DNA of 61,340 bases from Treponema sp. (GCA_017550685.1 JAFZOJ010000084.1:1-61340), one strand, 5' to 3'. Numbered from the stretch's first letter, positions 26,264 to 34,758 are shown. The notes: generated from the letters alone by a model not told the origin. Numbers and translations: made by a program.

Positions 26264-26380
26264 TTGTCTAGTGTACACTAGACAAAGGAATTGAATGATT
26301 CCTTTGTCTAGTGTACACTAGACAAAGGAATTGAATGATTCCTTTGCGGCAAAACTTCACTTTGTTTGTTTTGCCGCAAA
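26264..26380. repeat. tandem 40-base palindromic repeats plus hairpin
   Basis: A perfect 22-base palindrome (TTGTCTAGTGT and its complement) occurs at 26264-26285 and again at 26304-26325, with a 40-base period; the spacer AAAGGAATTGAATGATTCCTTT is also a hairpin. At 26344-26380 a TTTGCGGCAAAAC / GTTTTGCCGCAAA stem follows. The array ends about 25 bases before the lipoprotein start codon and could be an operator or an RNA structure in its leader. Confidence 0.8.
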
Positions 26381-26407
26381 AAATGAATAAAATCTTAGGA
26401 GGATTTT

Positions 26408-27646
26408 ATGAAAAAAACGTTACATTTATTAGTTTCATTGGTTGCTTCTTTAATTATTCTTACAGCTTGTATTTCATGCGGAAGCAAGGATACCGGAGTA
26501 CCAGAGGAAAACACATACGAACGTGTGGAACGATTAAGCGGACTTAAGCTTACATCAAAATATAACGACACCACCCGAACTTTTAAAGCTAAAATAAATG
26601 ACTCTGACAAAACAATTACACTCACCTTGCCTTCAAATATTTCATCCTGGGGTAATATAACTGCACAGTTTAGTCTTTCATCAAGTACAACCTCAATGCA
26701 GATAAATGGTACTGGCACCAGTTATATACCAAAAGACAGCTGCGATACAATCAATTACGAAAGCGGTGTAAGCCTTGGTACCTGTATTTTTATCGAAAAT
26801 TTTTCTGTAAACAATTTTAATACTGTTGTTGTAAAAAGAGACGGGAATCCTAATGCCGATACTTATACCGTTACAATCAACTATGGAGCAATGTTGTTTG
26901 TAAGCTCTAATACAACATCTTACGTCAGTTCAAGTCCACAATGGCAGCAGGGAACTTTCGACACTGTGTATAAAGCAGGAGATATAATTACAATTCCTTC
27001 TACAGAGACAAAAGGTCCTCTGTATCGTCATCTCGGTTATTCCACATCCAAAACTTCAGAAACCCCGGAATATGATTTTGGGGCCCAAATTACTGTAACT
27101 CAAGATATGGTTAATGCCGGTATTATCAACCTATATATGGTATGGTCAAAATACAAGCTTGGAGATTTAGTTACTAACATTACTGATGTTGATGGCAAAA
27201 CCCAGACAGGCTATGTAGCCTATATCTGTGGTGAAAATGATTCTGTTAAAGCAGCTTCATCAAAACCTTCTGCCAACTGGAGATATCTTATTGTTTCTAA
27301 ATATGGTACAAACAGACTGACAGGTAAAACCTGGGACGAGGCAAATTCCGGATTCTCCAACGGAGTGTATCTTCCATGTAAAGAAGAAATGAATGCAATA
27401 GTAGAAAACCTTTGGAATTCATCTAACAGTAGACAAACTGCTGTTTTTGGAAATGGAAGTGGAACTGATTCTGGATGGAATTATTACTGGACTTCAACAG
27501 AAAATGAGACAAATAATCAAAAAGCCTGGTACGCATGTGTAACAACTTCTTATAACAATTTGTCAGGTAATTATGAAGGTTATTTAGATTCACTCAAAGA
27601 GAAATCACAAACTCTTAACGCAATAGGCATTTCCTACCTGCCATAA
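26408..27646 (+). CDS. secreted lipoprotein with DUF1566/Lcl-like C-terminal domain
   Basis: A 412-residue exported lipoprotein. The signal peptide MKKTLHLLVSLVASLIILTA is followed by a lipobox at Cys21 (LTAC); a second Cys24 follows. An Ig-like beta-rich region spans about 40-165, a WSK-containing repeat-like segment follows, and residues 250-400 (VYLPCKEEMNAI, YYWTSTENE, AWYACV) resemble the DUF1566/Lcl fold found in surface proteins. AGGAGG precedes the ATG. Localisation to the outer membrane is likely but not provable here. It sits behind an unusual palindrome array that may control it. Confidence 0.75.
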   Translation: MKKTLHLLVSLVASLIILTACISCGSKDTGVPEENTYERVERLSGLKLTSKYNDTTRTFKAKINDSDKTITLTLPSNISSWGNITAQFSLSSSTTSMQINGTGTSYIPKDSCDTINYESGVSLGTCIFIENFSVNNFNTVVVKRDGNPNADTYTVTINYGAMLFVSSNTTSYVSSSPQWQQGTFDTVYKAGDIITIPSTETKGPLYRHLGYSTSKTSETPEYDFGAQITVTQDMVNAGIINLYMVWSKYKLGDLVTNITDVDGKTQTGYVAYICGENDSVKAASSKPSANWRYLIVSKYGTNRLTGKTWDEANSGFSNGVYLPCKEEMNAIVENLWNSSNSRQTAVFGNGSGTDSGWNYYWTSTENETNNQKAWYACVTTSYNNLSGNYEGYLDSLKEKSQTLNAIGISYLP

Positions 27647-27655
27647 AAAAATGAA

Positions 27656-27686
27656 AACTTGACATCACAATTTGTGATGTCAAGTT
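27656..27686. terminator. hairpin terminator between convergent genes
   Basis: AACTTGACATCACA pairs perfectly with TGTGATGTCAAGTT around a 3-base loop. On the minus strand it is followed by TTTTCATTTTTT, so it most clearly ends the HTH-FliM gene, and it may also stop the lipoprotein transcript. Confidence 0.7.
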
Positions 27687-27710
27687 CAGAAGGACAAAGA
27701 AACACTATCT

Positions 27711-29030
27711 TTATTCCCTAACCTCAACAACGCGAATGGCAAAAGTATCATCCGCAATGCAGATTTCTCCAACTGCGACAAGCTTACCGGACCTGATAAT
27801 CTGGGTAAACTCGCCGGCACGCTGTTTGAGGATGATGTATGAGCCCTGATGCAAGGCGGCCATCTCTTGTTTTGTGAGGGCGGTGCTGCCGAGCTGGACG
27901 GAAATATAGTCGCTTTCGTCGTAGACAATTTCGTTGAGCTGGGTGGTTTCGGCAATTTCAATTCCGAACCGGTCATCAATTGCAACAGTTTTTCCTGTGT
28001 GAATTACACGGTTTTCAAAAACTACGTTCAGGCCCTCTGTTTCTTTTTTATCAAGAATGAGGATGGTACCCGGCTCAAGTTCAACATTCTCCGGGCGGAA
28101 GCGGCCGAATTCAATAAAAACATTGTCTGGCAGTTCACGGCTTTTAATATTTGAAAGATTCTGGTATTTGATTTTTCCACCGCTTGTATTGTTGTTGTAG
28201 TTAAAGCCAAAATAACCATTCGCCAAAAGGGTTTCGATTATTCCGTCGCTGAACTGAATATTTATCCAGCCTTCGGCTCCGGCAACCTTTCCTTTAAGTC
28301 CAAGCAGAAGCATCATGCGGTTTTCTTCCTGGCGTGAATTATTTGCAGTTGCAGCAGCTACAGACTTTTCAAAAGCAAACATTTTTTCAATATTAATTTT
28401 TTCTTCTGTCTGCTTTGAAATATTTTGTGCAAGAAGGTTATAAATAGTTTTCAGAAAGTAATTCTTAAAAACATTAAGATCAAAGTCAGTTATGATATCG
28501 TATTTTGATGAATCCTGTTTTAAAAGAGCCTTTGCAAGCTGCGGGTCAATTTCAATCGTAAAGCCGTTGTTCAGAAAATCAAAATCATAGAAAAAGCATT
28601 TTTTTGGAATTGAACGAAGGAATTCTATATTAGTAAGCTCATCAACATTGTCATCAACAAATTCTGTGCGGTCACCAAGAATAGAAGTAAATTCATTATT
28701 CATTGCCTGACAGATATCTTCGCCAAGCATCCAAAGCTCTCGCATCATATAACGAGGGTAACGGTTAGGCTGGCGGAAATCATAATTTTTTATTTTCTTT
28801 CCGCTAACATCCTGAGTAAATGGAATTTCACCGTTCATTATAGATTCAACTTCTACACCAAAAACTTCGGCCAGCTTTGGAAGCACAGATACATCGGGAC
28901 AGCCATCACCGCGTTCCCATTTAGAAACAGCCTTATCGCTGACATTACATTTTTCTGCCAGTTCCTTTTGGGTAAGTCCCTTACGGCTCCTGAGTTCATA
29001 AATCAGAAGTCCTGTCTTTTCTGCATTCAT
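27711..29030 (-). CDS. XRE helix-turn-helix protein fused to a FliM-like flagellar switch module
   Basis: A 439-residue protein with an unusual layout. Residues 6-61 are an XRE-type helix-turn-helix (LRSRKGLTQKELAEKCNVSD, then SKWERG). Residues 80-260 match the FliM middle domain: KNYDFRQPNRYPRYMMREL corresponds to FliM's DFRRPDRFSK segment, then IEFLRSIPKKC and IEIDPQLAKALL. Two SpoA (FliN/FliM C-terminal) domains end the protein, at about 298-357 (FIEFGRFRPENVELEPGTIL) and about 376-437 (ISVQLGSTALTKQEMAALHQ). FliM's own CheY-binding N-terminus is replaced by the DNA-binding domain. AAGGAG precedes the ATG. It might be a regulator that senses C-ring parts, or a diverged switch protein. No flagellar genes are adjacent. 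Confidence 0.82.
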   Translation of the reverse strand: MNAEKTGLLIYELRSRKGLTQKELAEKCNVSDKAVSKWERGDGCPDVSVLPKLAEVFGVEVESIMNGEIPFTQDVSGKKIKNYDFRQPNRYPRYMMRELWMLGEDICQAMNNEFTSILGDRTEFVDDNVDELTNIEFLRSIPKKCFFYDFDFLNNGFTIEIDPQLAKALLKQDSSKYDIITDFDLNVFKNYFLKTIYNLLAQNISKQTEEKINIEKMFAFEKSVAAATANNSRQEENRMMLLLGLKGKVAGAEGWINIQFSDGIIETLLANGYFGFNYNNNTSGGKIKYQNLSNIKSRELPDNVFIEFGRFRPENVELEPGTILILDKKETEGLNVVFENRVIHTGKTVAIDDRFGIEIAETTQLNEIVYDESDYISVQLGSTALTKQEMAALHQGSYIILKQRAGEFTQIIRSGKLVAVGEICIADDTFAIRVVEVRE

Positions 29031-29156
29031 AGTGTTCTCCTTGATATAGTTTTTATGCCGGCCAGCATCTATGATAACTATATCACAGGATTTTGCACTT
29101 GTAACCCGACAGATAGTTTACCTGAGTAGAATTTTGAGTAGAATTTTTGAAGCTTT

Positions 29157-30515
29157 TTAGCCGAAAAGCCTTCTGCATTCAAGATAAAAGCGTTTTTCGT
29201 CGGCTTCGCCCATAGAAAAGCTCTTTCTTGGAAGTGGGCCTCTACCGTTGATTGTTTCAAAGAACGAATCCTTTGCAATCGGCGGCAGCAATATTCCAAC
29301 AGCGTTTTCACGTTCACCAAGCTTTAAGGTTTCTTCACTTCCGTGGATATAGTCAATTTCTGCGGCAGAACCTTTTAAGAAGTCATCAATTTCCGGCTGA
29401 AGTCTTGAAACTGCAAGCTCTTTGATTCCTGTTTTTAAGAGAACGTATTTCTGAGCGCCGTTTCCGTTTTCGCGGTAGGCAAATCCAAAATCGGCCCAGC
29501 TGGCTTTTACTGCGGCATCAAGCTCTGCAGCACTTGCAACTTCACTTACAGTTCCATCAAGCTTTTGAGCGAGTGTCTTAATGAGCCCCGCAACATCAGT
29601 ATTAAAAATTACGCGGTGAATAGGTTCAAAGGTCAGCCCCTTATCATAAATATTTACAACTTCAATAAGCGCAAAACGAACAGGATTTTCTGCAAGCTCT
29701 GCATCTTCTGCTCCACCTGCAATAAGCTTCTGTTTGTATTCATCCCAGACAGCCTTGGCAGTTGCAAGAGAATGGTTTCCGTCGCCTACGGCAAAAAGGA
29801 AGGTTGAACCGTCGGCAGCTGTATTGGCATCGGCAATTTTATTAAGAGCTTCTGTTACGCAGGCAAGGTCGCCATCTGAAGAAAGTCCCCAGCCGGTGAT
29901 AGAACCGCCGTTACACATAAGGTCACCCTTGTACAAAGGCTCGCGGCCGGCAGTAATTTTCTGAGCACCGCCAACCAGTAAATCATCCTTGTCGTTTACA
30001 AGCAGCATGATATGAGGAAGCTCAAGCGGCGCACCCTTACGGATTTCCTTACGAGGAGGAATGCGATCTACAATTGTAGCTTCTGTAGCACGGATATTTG
30101 CCTTACTGAAAGGCTTCCATTCATAGGTTTCCAAATCAATCTGGGCAACAAGACCACGGCGCATACGGCCAAAAGCAGTTTTTCTTTCTATATAGATAAA
30201 GCCGTTGAAAGGGGGAGCAAAAACTCCAGAGGGCCCTTCGAGAGCCTCAGGGACCCCAGCATCTCCAAGATATTCTTTCATTGTCCGGCGGATTTTGGCA
30301 ATGCGTTCCGGTTTGTCCGGCGAACCAAGGTACACCTCCGGCAAAATCAGGTTGAGTGTAGAAGGCTCACCGCATGTTGCAGCCTCTGCTCTTTTCCAGT
30401 ATTCCTTATCCTGTGTGTACTGATCGCACGCAATCACAGACCATTTATTCAAATCAGTTTTAGCCGGAAGCAAAATCTCCGGTACTCTAAGTCCAAGTTC
30501 TTTTAATGTTTTCAT
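29157..30515 (-). CDS. DUF1015-family protein with an in-frame repeat insertion
   Basis: A 452-residue cytoplasmic protein of the DUF1015 family (function not established), with WSVIACDQYTQDKEYW near the start and AVGDGNHSLATAKAVW in the middle, both characteristic. Translation of residues around 88-96 (GVPEALEGP) comes entirely from a family B palindromic repeat at 30231-30257, so a repeat has been inserted in frame into the gene. The start at 30515 (MKTLKELGLRVPE) is preferred to the ATG at 30599 because a TATACT box lies six bases upstream of it. Divergent from the transporter at 30600. Confidence 0.8.
   Translation of the reverse strand: MKTLKELGLRVPEILLPAKTDLNKWSVIACDQYTQDKEYWKRAEAATCGEPSTLNLILPEVYLGSPDKPERIAKIRRTMKEYLGDAGVPEALEGPSGVFAPPFNGFIYIERKTAFGRMRRGLVAQIDLETYEWKPFSKANIRATEATIVDRIPPRKEIRKGAPLELPHIMLLVNDKDDLLVGGAQKITAGREPLYKGDLMCNGGSITGWGLSSDGDLACVTEALNKIADANTAADGSTFLFAVGDGNHSLATAKAVWDEYKQKLIAGGAEDAELAENPVRFALIEVVNIYDKGLTFEPIHRVIFNTDVAGLIKTLAQKLDGTVSEVASAAELDAAVKASWADFGFAYRENGNGAQKYVLLKTGIKELAVSRLQPEIDDFLKGSAAEIDYIHGSEETLKLGERENAVGILLPPIAKDSFFETINGRGPLPRKSFSMGEADEKRFYLECRRLFG
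30231..30257. repeat. dispersed palindromic repeat, family B, inside the DUF1015 gene
   Basis: GGGCCCTTCGAGAGCCTCAG followed by GGACCCC, matching the intergenic copies at 21573 and 21963. It encodes GVPEALEGP on the minus strand without breaking the frame. Confidence 0.85.
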
Positions 30516-30521
30516 AGGGCT

Positions 30522-30527
30522 AGTATA
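30522..30527 (-). promoter_or_regulatory. -10 box of the DUF1015 gene, probably leaderless
   Basis: TATACT on the minus strand lies six bases before the ATG at 30515; no ribosome-binding site fits between them. Confidence 0.5.
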
Positions 30528-30580
30528 TATGGTTCTACATTTTTTTACTACTATGTTTTCTTCCCGAAGCCTGCTCAAAG

Positions 30581-30589
30581 TGCTATAAT
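30581..30589 (+). promoter_or_regulatory. extended -10 promoter of the transporter gene
   Basis: TGCTATAAT with -10 hexamer at 30584-30589, ten bases before the ATG at 30600. It is divergent from the DUF1015 promoter; no Shine-Dalgarno is present. Confidence 0.55.
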
Positions 30590-30599
30590 CTGTTTTCAA

Positions 30600-31763
30600 A
30601 TGAACAAGCTTATTTCTTTTATCAAACGCGAGCCGGTGCTTTTTGCGGCTGTTTTACTGGCAGTTGTTTCGGTTGTGATTATAAGACCGGCGCCATCCCT
30701 TTGTGTTCAGGCAATTGATTTCCGTACCCTGGCAATTTTGTTTTCGCTTATGATTGTTATAAAGGCTTTTCAGAGCCAGAACTTTTTGAACGTGATTGCA
30801 GCCCGTCTTTTGCGACTTTGTAAGACACAGCGTTCGCTTTATTTTTTGATGACTCTGCTTGTATTTTTCAGCTCAATGTTTGTTACAAATGACGTTGCCC
30901 TGCTTACCTTTGTTCCGATTACAATTTTGATTTTTACGAGAATCGGCCTGCCCTGCCTTAAGCTTGTAGTTCTTGAAACTCTTGCTGCAAATCTTGGCTC
31001 GTGCATTACGCCAATGGGAAACCCGCAGAACCTGTATCTTTTTTCTTATTACGGATTTTCTGCCGGCGAATTTTTTGCACTTACCGCGCGCATTGCAGTT
31101 CCATCGCTTTTTATTCTTTGCGTGATGATTTTGTTTATTACGCGCAGGCCCCACGGCGAAAGCGACACCGGAAAAGGAACTCTTGATCACAATATCCTGC
31201 AGACTCAGGTTTCTTTTATTACCTTTGATTTCCGCACCATTCTTTATATCGCAGATTTTATCCTATGTCTGCTCACGGTTTTTCATTTTGTAAATTATCT
31301 TATTATGCTTGGCGTAACCGTAGTTGTCATGCTTATCTGCAATTTCCGGCTTTTCAAAAAAGTTGATTACAGTCTGCTTTTGACCTTTGTGGGATTTTTT
31401 ATTTTTACAAAAACTCTTTCCACTGTTCCGGCATTCTGTAATTTTATAAACTCCATGCTTTCTTCCCCAATCAAAACCTATATCACGGGAATACTTACAA
31501 GCCAGGTTATAAGCAATGTTCCGGCTGCCCTGCTTTTGAGCGGCTTTACACAAAACGGCGGCATACTTTTGCTTGGAGTAAACGTGGGAGGTCTTGGAAC
31601 CCTTATTGCATCCATGGCAAGTGTAATTTCGTTTAAGATTTACAACAGCAGTGAAGAAGCACAAACCCCGCAAGGCAAAAAATATTTTGGCGTATTCACA
31701 CTGTATAACGTTGTACTGCTGGTGATTCTGGGAATAGTAGTACTTTGCTCAAATATGTTATAA
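30600..31763 (+). CDS. SLC13/ArsB-type (ion transporter superfamily) permease
   Basis: A 387-residue inner-membrane protein with about ten transmembrane segments. FVTNDVALLTFVPITILIF and the GSCITPMGNPQNLYLF loop are typical of the citrate/anion (SLC13, ArsB, NhaD) transporter clan, and a second TSQVISNVPAALLLSGF half-repeat lies near the C-terminus. The solute cannot be told from the sequence. The end of the coding sequence overlaps the TATAAT box used for rpoN. Confidence 0.8.
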   Translation: MNKLISFIKREPVLFAAVLLAVVSVVIIRPAPSLCVQAIDFRTLAILFSLMIVIKAFQSQNFLNVIAARLLRLCKTQRSLYFLMTLLVFFSSMFVTNDVALLTFVPITILIFTRIGLPCLKLVVLETLAANLGSCITPMGNPQNLYLFSYYGFSAGEFFALTARIAVPSLFILCVMILFITRRPHGESDTGKGTLDHNILQTQVSFITFDFRTILYIADFILCLLTVFHFVNYLIMLGVTVVVMLICNFRLFKKVDYSLLLTFVGFFIFTKTLSTVPAFCNFINSMLSSPIKTYITGILTSQVISNVPAALLLSGFTQNGGILLLGVNVGGLGTLIASMASVISFKIYNSSEEAQTPQGKKYFGVFTLYNVVLLVILGIVVLCSNML

Positions 31764-31764
31764 T
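31756..31764 (+). promoter_or_regulatory. extended -10 promoter of rpoN
   Basis: TGTTATAAT with -10 hexamer at 31759-31764, overlapping the transporter stop codon, eight bases before the rpoN ATG at 31773. Confidence 0.55.
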
Positions 31765-31772
31765 ACATAACA

Positions 31773-33221
31773 ATGAGTGATTTAGCGCAGCGGCAGACAC
31801 AAAGCCAGAAACAGATTCAAAAAATGTCTCAGGTACAAATTCAGGCATTAAAAATTCTTGCCATGAACAGCCGGGATCTGCGCCAGGAAATTTACAGGGC
31901 TGTTGAAGAAAACCCTGCACTTGAAATAGTAAACGAGAGTGAAAAAAAATCTGCCCGCCTTCAAAACGAATATTCAAACAGAACCACTTCCTCCGGAGCC
32001 GAAGCAGCAGATGCAAATCAGCGTGTACTGGAGGCCCAGGCAGACCGTGGCGAAACATTACAGCAGCATCTTATGGCCCAGCTTGAGCTTATGAAAATTC
32101 CGCGGGATGAATACGAGCTTTGCCAGAAACTCATTTATAATCTTGATGAAAACGGCTGCTATGGTTCAAGCCTTGCACCCGAAACTCTGCTTGATAAATC
32201 ACATCCGACGCAAAACAAAAAAATGCTTGAGCGATGTCTGGACCGTATTCAGCGAATGGATCCTGTTGGCACCTGCTGCCGCACCCTGGAAGAAAGCCTT
32301 TTAATCCAGGCACGTATTGCAGGGGACGCACCACAGCTTGCACTTTTTATTCTGGACGGCCATCTGGAGCTTTTGTCTCCTCCACAACCAGACCGCGTTC
32401 TTAAAAAGGTTCTTGAATATCAGAAAAACTGGCACTCAAAAACCTTTGCCAGGGAATTGCCCATTGATAAAATTTCTCTTGATGAAGATGCCGCAGAAGA
32501 AGCAATAAAATATATTCTTACATTAAACCCGCGCCCGGCAGGAGAATATGTTTCCGATACTTCAAAAGCAGACTTTTTCCGTCCGGATGTTGTGCTTACA
32601 GTTGAGCGTGTGCCCGGCGCCGTTCCCTCAGACAATTTTGCAAACGGAATAGTCAGCGGTGACAGCTCCTGCCACTTTCAGATTACATATTCAAGCGGAG
32701 ATATTCCGCAGGTACGTCTGGCTCAAAATATCAACTTTGACAAAATACTGGTACAACAAGCTCAAGCCTTTTTACAGCAGCTCCAGTACAGGGAATCTAC
32801 CCTGGCACTTCAGGGATGCGCAATTGTTGCCGCACAAAAAGAGTTTTTCCTTCACGGTCCTGGAAACCTTGTACCTCTCACACGCCGTCAGATTGCAAAG
32901 CAGCTCGGTATACACGAGTCCACTGTTTCACGAGTTTCAGGTAAAAAATCAAACCGCTATATCCAGACAGAATGGGGCCTTTTCCCTGCGGAATACTTTT
33001 TTGTTTCGGGCGTAAAAACTACAGCCGGCACCAACGCCTCCGCAGAAAAAATCAAAGCTGTCATCAGTGACATGATTACCTCCTCGGCCAGACCCCTCTC
33101 CGACCAGGCACTCACCAACCAACTCAACGCACAAGGAATAAAAATATCACGCCGCACCGTGAACAAATACCGCAATCAGCTTGGCGCAAACAATTCGTAC
33201 AACCAGAAATCAACCCGGTAA
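31773..33221 (+). CDS. rpoN: RNA polymerase sigma-54 factor RpoN
   Basis: A 482-residue sigma-54 factor. The glutamine-rich region I is at the start (QTQSQKQIQKMSQVQIQALK, ENPALEI), followed by the acidic linker, the core-binding region (LDENGCYGS, RIQRMDPVGTC), the DNA-binding helix-turn-helix (TRRQIAKQLGIHESTVSRV) and the RpoN box near the C-terminus (SRRTVNKYR). All key regions are present. It heads the cluster rpoN, unknown membrane protein, hpf, hprK, ptsH, holA. A matching -24/-12 promoter occurs before the Hsp20 gene in this window. The start appears leaderless. Confidence 0.95.
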   Translation: MSDLAQRQTQSQKQIQKMSQVQIQALKILAMNSRDLRQEIYRAVEENPALEIVNESEKKSARLQNEYSNRTTSSGAEAADANQRVLEAQADRGETLQQHLMAQLELMKIPRDEYELCQKLIYNLDENGCYGSSLAPETLLDKSHPTQNKKMLERCLDRIQRMDPVGTCCRTLEESLLIQARIAGDAPQLALFILDGHLELLSPPQPDRVLKKVLEYQKNWHSKTFARELPIDKISLDEDAAEEAIKYILTLNPRPAGEYVSDTSKADFFRPDVVLTVERVPGAVPSDNFANGIVSGDSSCHFQITYSSGDIPQVRLAQNINFDKILVQQAQAFLQQLQYRESTLALQGCAIVAAQKEFFLHGPGNLVPLTRRQIAKQLGIHESTVSRVSGKKSNRYIQTEWGLFPAEYFFVSGVKTTAGTNASAEKIKAVISDMITSSARPLSDQALTNQLNAQGIKISRRTVNKYRNQLGANNSYNQKSTR

Positions 33222-33301
33222 CAAAAGTCACCTGAAAGTAACTAATGTCACCATTGCACGCCTATGTATTCCACCGTATATTATAATTAAGGATTTGAAT
33301 T

Positions 33302-33949
33302 ATGAAATTGAATGTAAAAACTGATTTACGGATTTTTCTTGCAAAAGTAAATTTTTCTATTGTCACCTGGATTATTATATGCATTGCATCATATTTCTAT
33401 CACAAAGAGCTGGATATCCCGTCTTGCATGTCATTTTTACCAGGAATACTGACAGGAGCCTTTGATATTATTTTTCAGCAAAAAGTTTACCTTAATAATT
33501 CTTATCTGTATCTTAAGCAAAGGCGTGAAGAACCCAGTCCTCTTAAAGACATACCGATAAAACCCGAAGATATTTCAGGCTATCATCTTAATAACCCGTT
33601 CCCGGAATTTTCCAAATGGTGTGATTCTTCTACAAACATCACCCTGTTTTTGAAAAACAGTAAACACATTGTTTTTTCTGCCAAAGACGAGGATTTGCAC
33701 CTGCTTCGCTGGCTCAAGGAAAACTTTATAAGAGAAGCCCCCTCTGTCCCAAAACGTGGAATTATAGAAACAACCATTTTGACAGCTGCAAGCCTTGGTG
33801 CATTCCTTTTCTTTTTATATCTGTATAATTCTGCAAGCCTGCCAAAATATGGTTTATCCTATTTAATTTTTTCCGGCATCTGTCTTGCCTACAGCCTGAT
33901 TTACATTGTTTCCGGAATTATTTTATGGCGAAGGGTTCAGGTGGAATAG
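33302..33949 (+). CDS. membrane protein of unknown function in the rpoN cluster
   Basis: A 215-residue protein with two hydrophobic segments near the N-terminus (about 18-34 and 44-58), a soluble middle part of some 85 residues (with WCDSSTNITLFLKNSKHIVF) and a pair of transmembrane helices at about 155-205. I recognise no motif. A TATTATAAT stretch and TAAGGA site lie upstream. Its position between rpoN and hpf suggests neither a PTS nor a sigma-54 role in particular. Confidence 0.6.
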   Translation: MKLNVKTDLRIFLAKVNFSIVTWIIICIASYFYHKELDIPSCMSFLPGILTGAFDIIFQQKVYLNNSYLYLKQRREEPSPLKDIPIKPEDISGYHLNNPFPEFSKWCDSSTNITLFLKNSKHIVFSAKDEDLHLLRWLKENFIREAPSVPKRGIIETTILTAASLGAFLFFLYLYNSASLPKYGLSYLIFSGICLAYSLIYIVSGIILWRRVQVE

Positions 33950-34430
33950 AAAAATAAAAAATCAATTTATGTTTATTTTACTATAATCACATTTACGTGA
34001 ATCATGAGCATTTAATATGAAAACTCACGTAAAAAATGAGTTTCCTAAAGTATAATTTGATAGAATTTACGTGAATTTTTAGGATATCATTGTCAGACTC
34101 ACGTAAATTCTATAACCTTAGAGCAATATCATGGCAAAAGAAATCAATTTTTACGTGAGTTTTGTTCCAAATTGGCATATTCTCACGTAAAATTCTTGCG
34201 TTAGCGCTGTGAAGGACGACGAAGGAGGCCACCGCAAGAAGCAAAAGCGACTGAGGAGGCTGGAGCGATAGCGGAACCCGGAACATAGCGACCCGAGCGA
34301 AGCGAGGGGAACGCCCAGATTTCACAAATCATTATTTTTCATTTGTTTTTTCACCCTTCTCGTGTTATCTTTATAGGAGGGAGAGAAAAACTACAACAAG
34401 GGCTCGACTTACGCCCGCAAGGAGAAAATT
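33950..34430. other. long non-coding interval with a TTTACGTGA array and a GC-rich segment
   Basis: No gene is supported. From 33992 to 34192 it holds six copies of a 9-base word in alternating orientation, then a GC-rich segment (34193-34320, words such as GACGACGAAGGAGG and GAGCGAAGCGAGGGG) that interrupts the AT-rich background and resembles the spacer beside tRNA-Thr. The hpf ribosome-binding site (AAGGAG) lies just before 34431. Confidence 0.55.
33992..34192. repeat. array of three inverted TTTACGTGA / TCACGTAAA pairs
   Basis: Copies lie at 33992, 34025, 34066, 34099, 34150 and 34183. Each pair has the same geometry: nine-base arm, 24-base spacer, inverse arm, so 33 bases start to start. 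The spacer sequences differ while the arms are conserved, the pattern of protein-binding operators or of a repeat-type DNA element. Confidence 0.85.
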
Positions 34431-34718
34431 ATGGAAAAATCAATAAATGCAGTAGGCTTCACACTGGAACAGAAACAGTCTGATATGATAGATAACAAGC
34501 TTAAGAGAATTGCTTATGCAGAAGATCTTATTGTAAATCTTACAATGAGAATTAAACATGACAAGGCTTATTCAGTAGAAACAACTGTTAATTTCCGCTG
34601 GGGTGCACAGGCCCACGTTTCCAACGACGATTTTGATTTTGGTGCCGCTTTGAACAAAAATATGGACATGCTGGACCAGAAAATCAACAAGGAAAAGGAA
34701 AAAAGACAGGAAAAGTAA
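34431..34718 (+). CDS. hpf: ribosome hibernation promoting factor (HPF/RaiA family)
   Basis: A 95-residue short-form HPF. The beta-alpha-beta-beta-beta-alpha fold is seen in INAVGFTLEQKQSDMIDNKL, VNLTMRIKHDK, YSVETTVNFRWGAQAHVSND and the final AALNKNMDMLDQKINKEKEK helix. HPF binds the 30S decoding site and dimerises or silences ribosomes in stationary phase. The order rpoN-hpf-hprK-ptsH is a classic conserved neighbourhood (ptsN is missing here). An AAGGAG site precedes the ATG. Confidence 0.85.
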   Translation: MEKSINAVGFTLEQKQSDMIDNKLKRIAYAEDLIVNLTMRIKHDKAYSVETTVNFRWGAQAHVSNDDFDFGAALNKNMDMLDQKINKEKEKRQEK

Positions 34719-34723
34719 ACTGA

Positions 34724-34750
34724 TTGACATTTGTTAGTTATATCTATAGC
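34724..34750 (+). promoter_or_regulatory. sigma-70-type promoter of hprK
   Basis: A perfect -35 TTGACA at 34724-34729 is followed 15 bases later by TATAGC (34745-34750). The ATG at 34759 is eight bases beyond, and no Shine-Dalgarno is present, so the transcript is likely leaderless or nearly so. Confidence 0.5.
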
Positions 34751-34758
34751 ATATATTT

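Noticed and set aside
26264..26325. Tandem 40-base repeat considered as a CRISPR array
   Set aside because: Only two copies, with identical spacer sequence, so no variable spacers.
29565..30506. Plus-strand open frames across the DUF1015 gene
   Set aside because: Shadows; no ribosome-binding site and no recognisable protein.
33992..34192. TTTACGTGA array considered as a CRISPR array
   Set aside because: Arms are only nine bases and alternate in orientation, there is no conserved direct repeat, and no cas gene is present.
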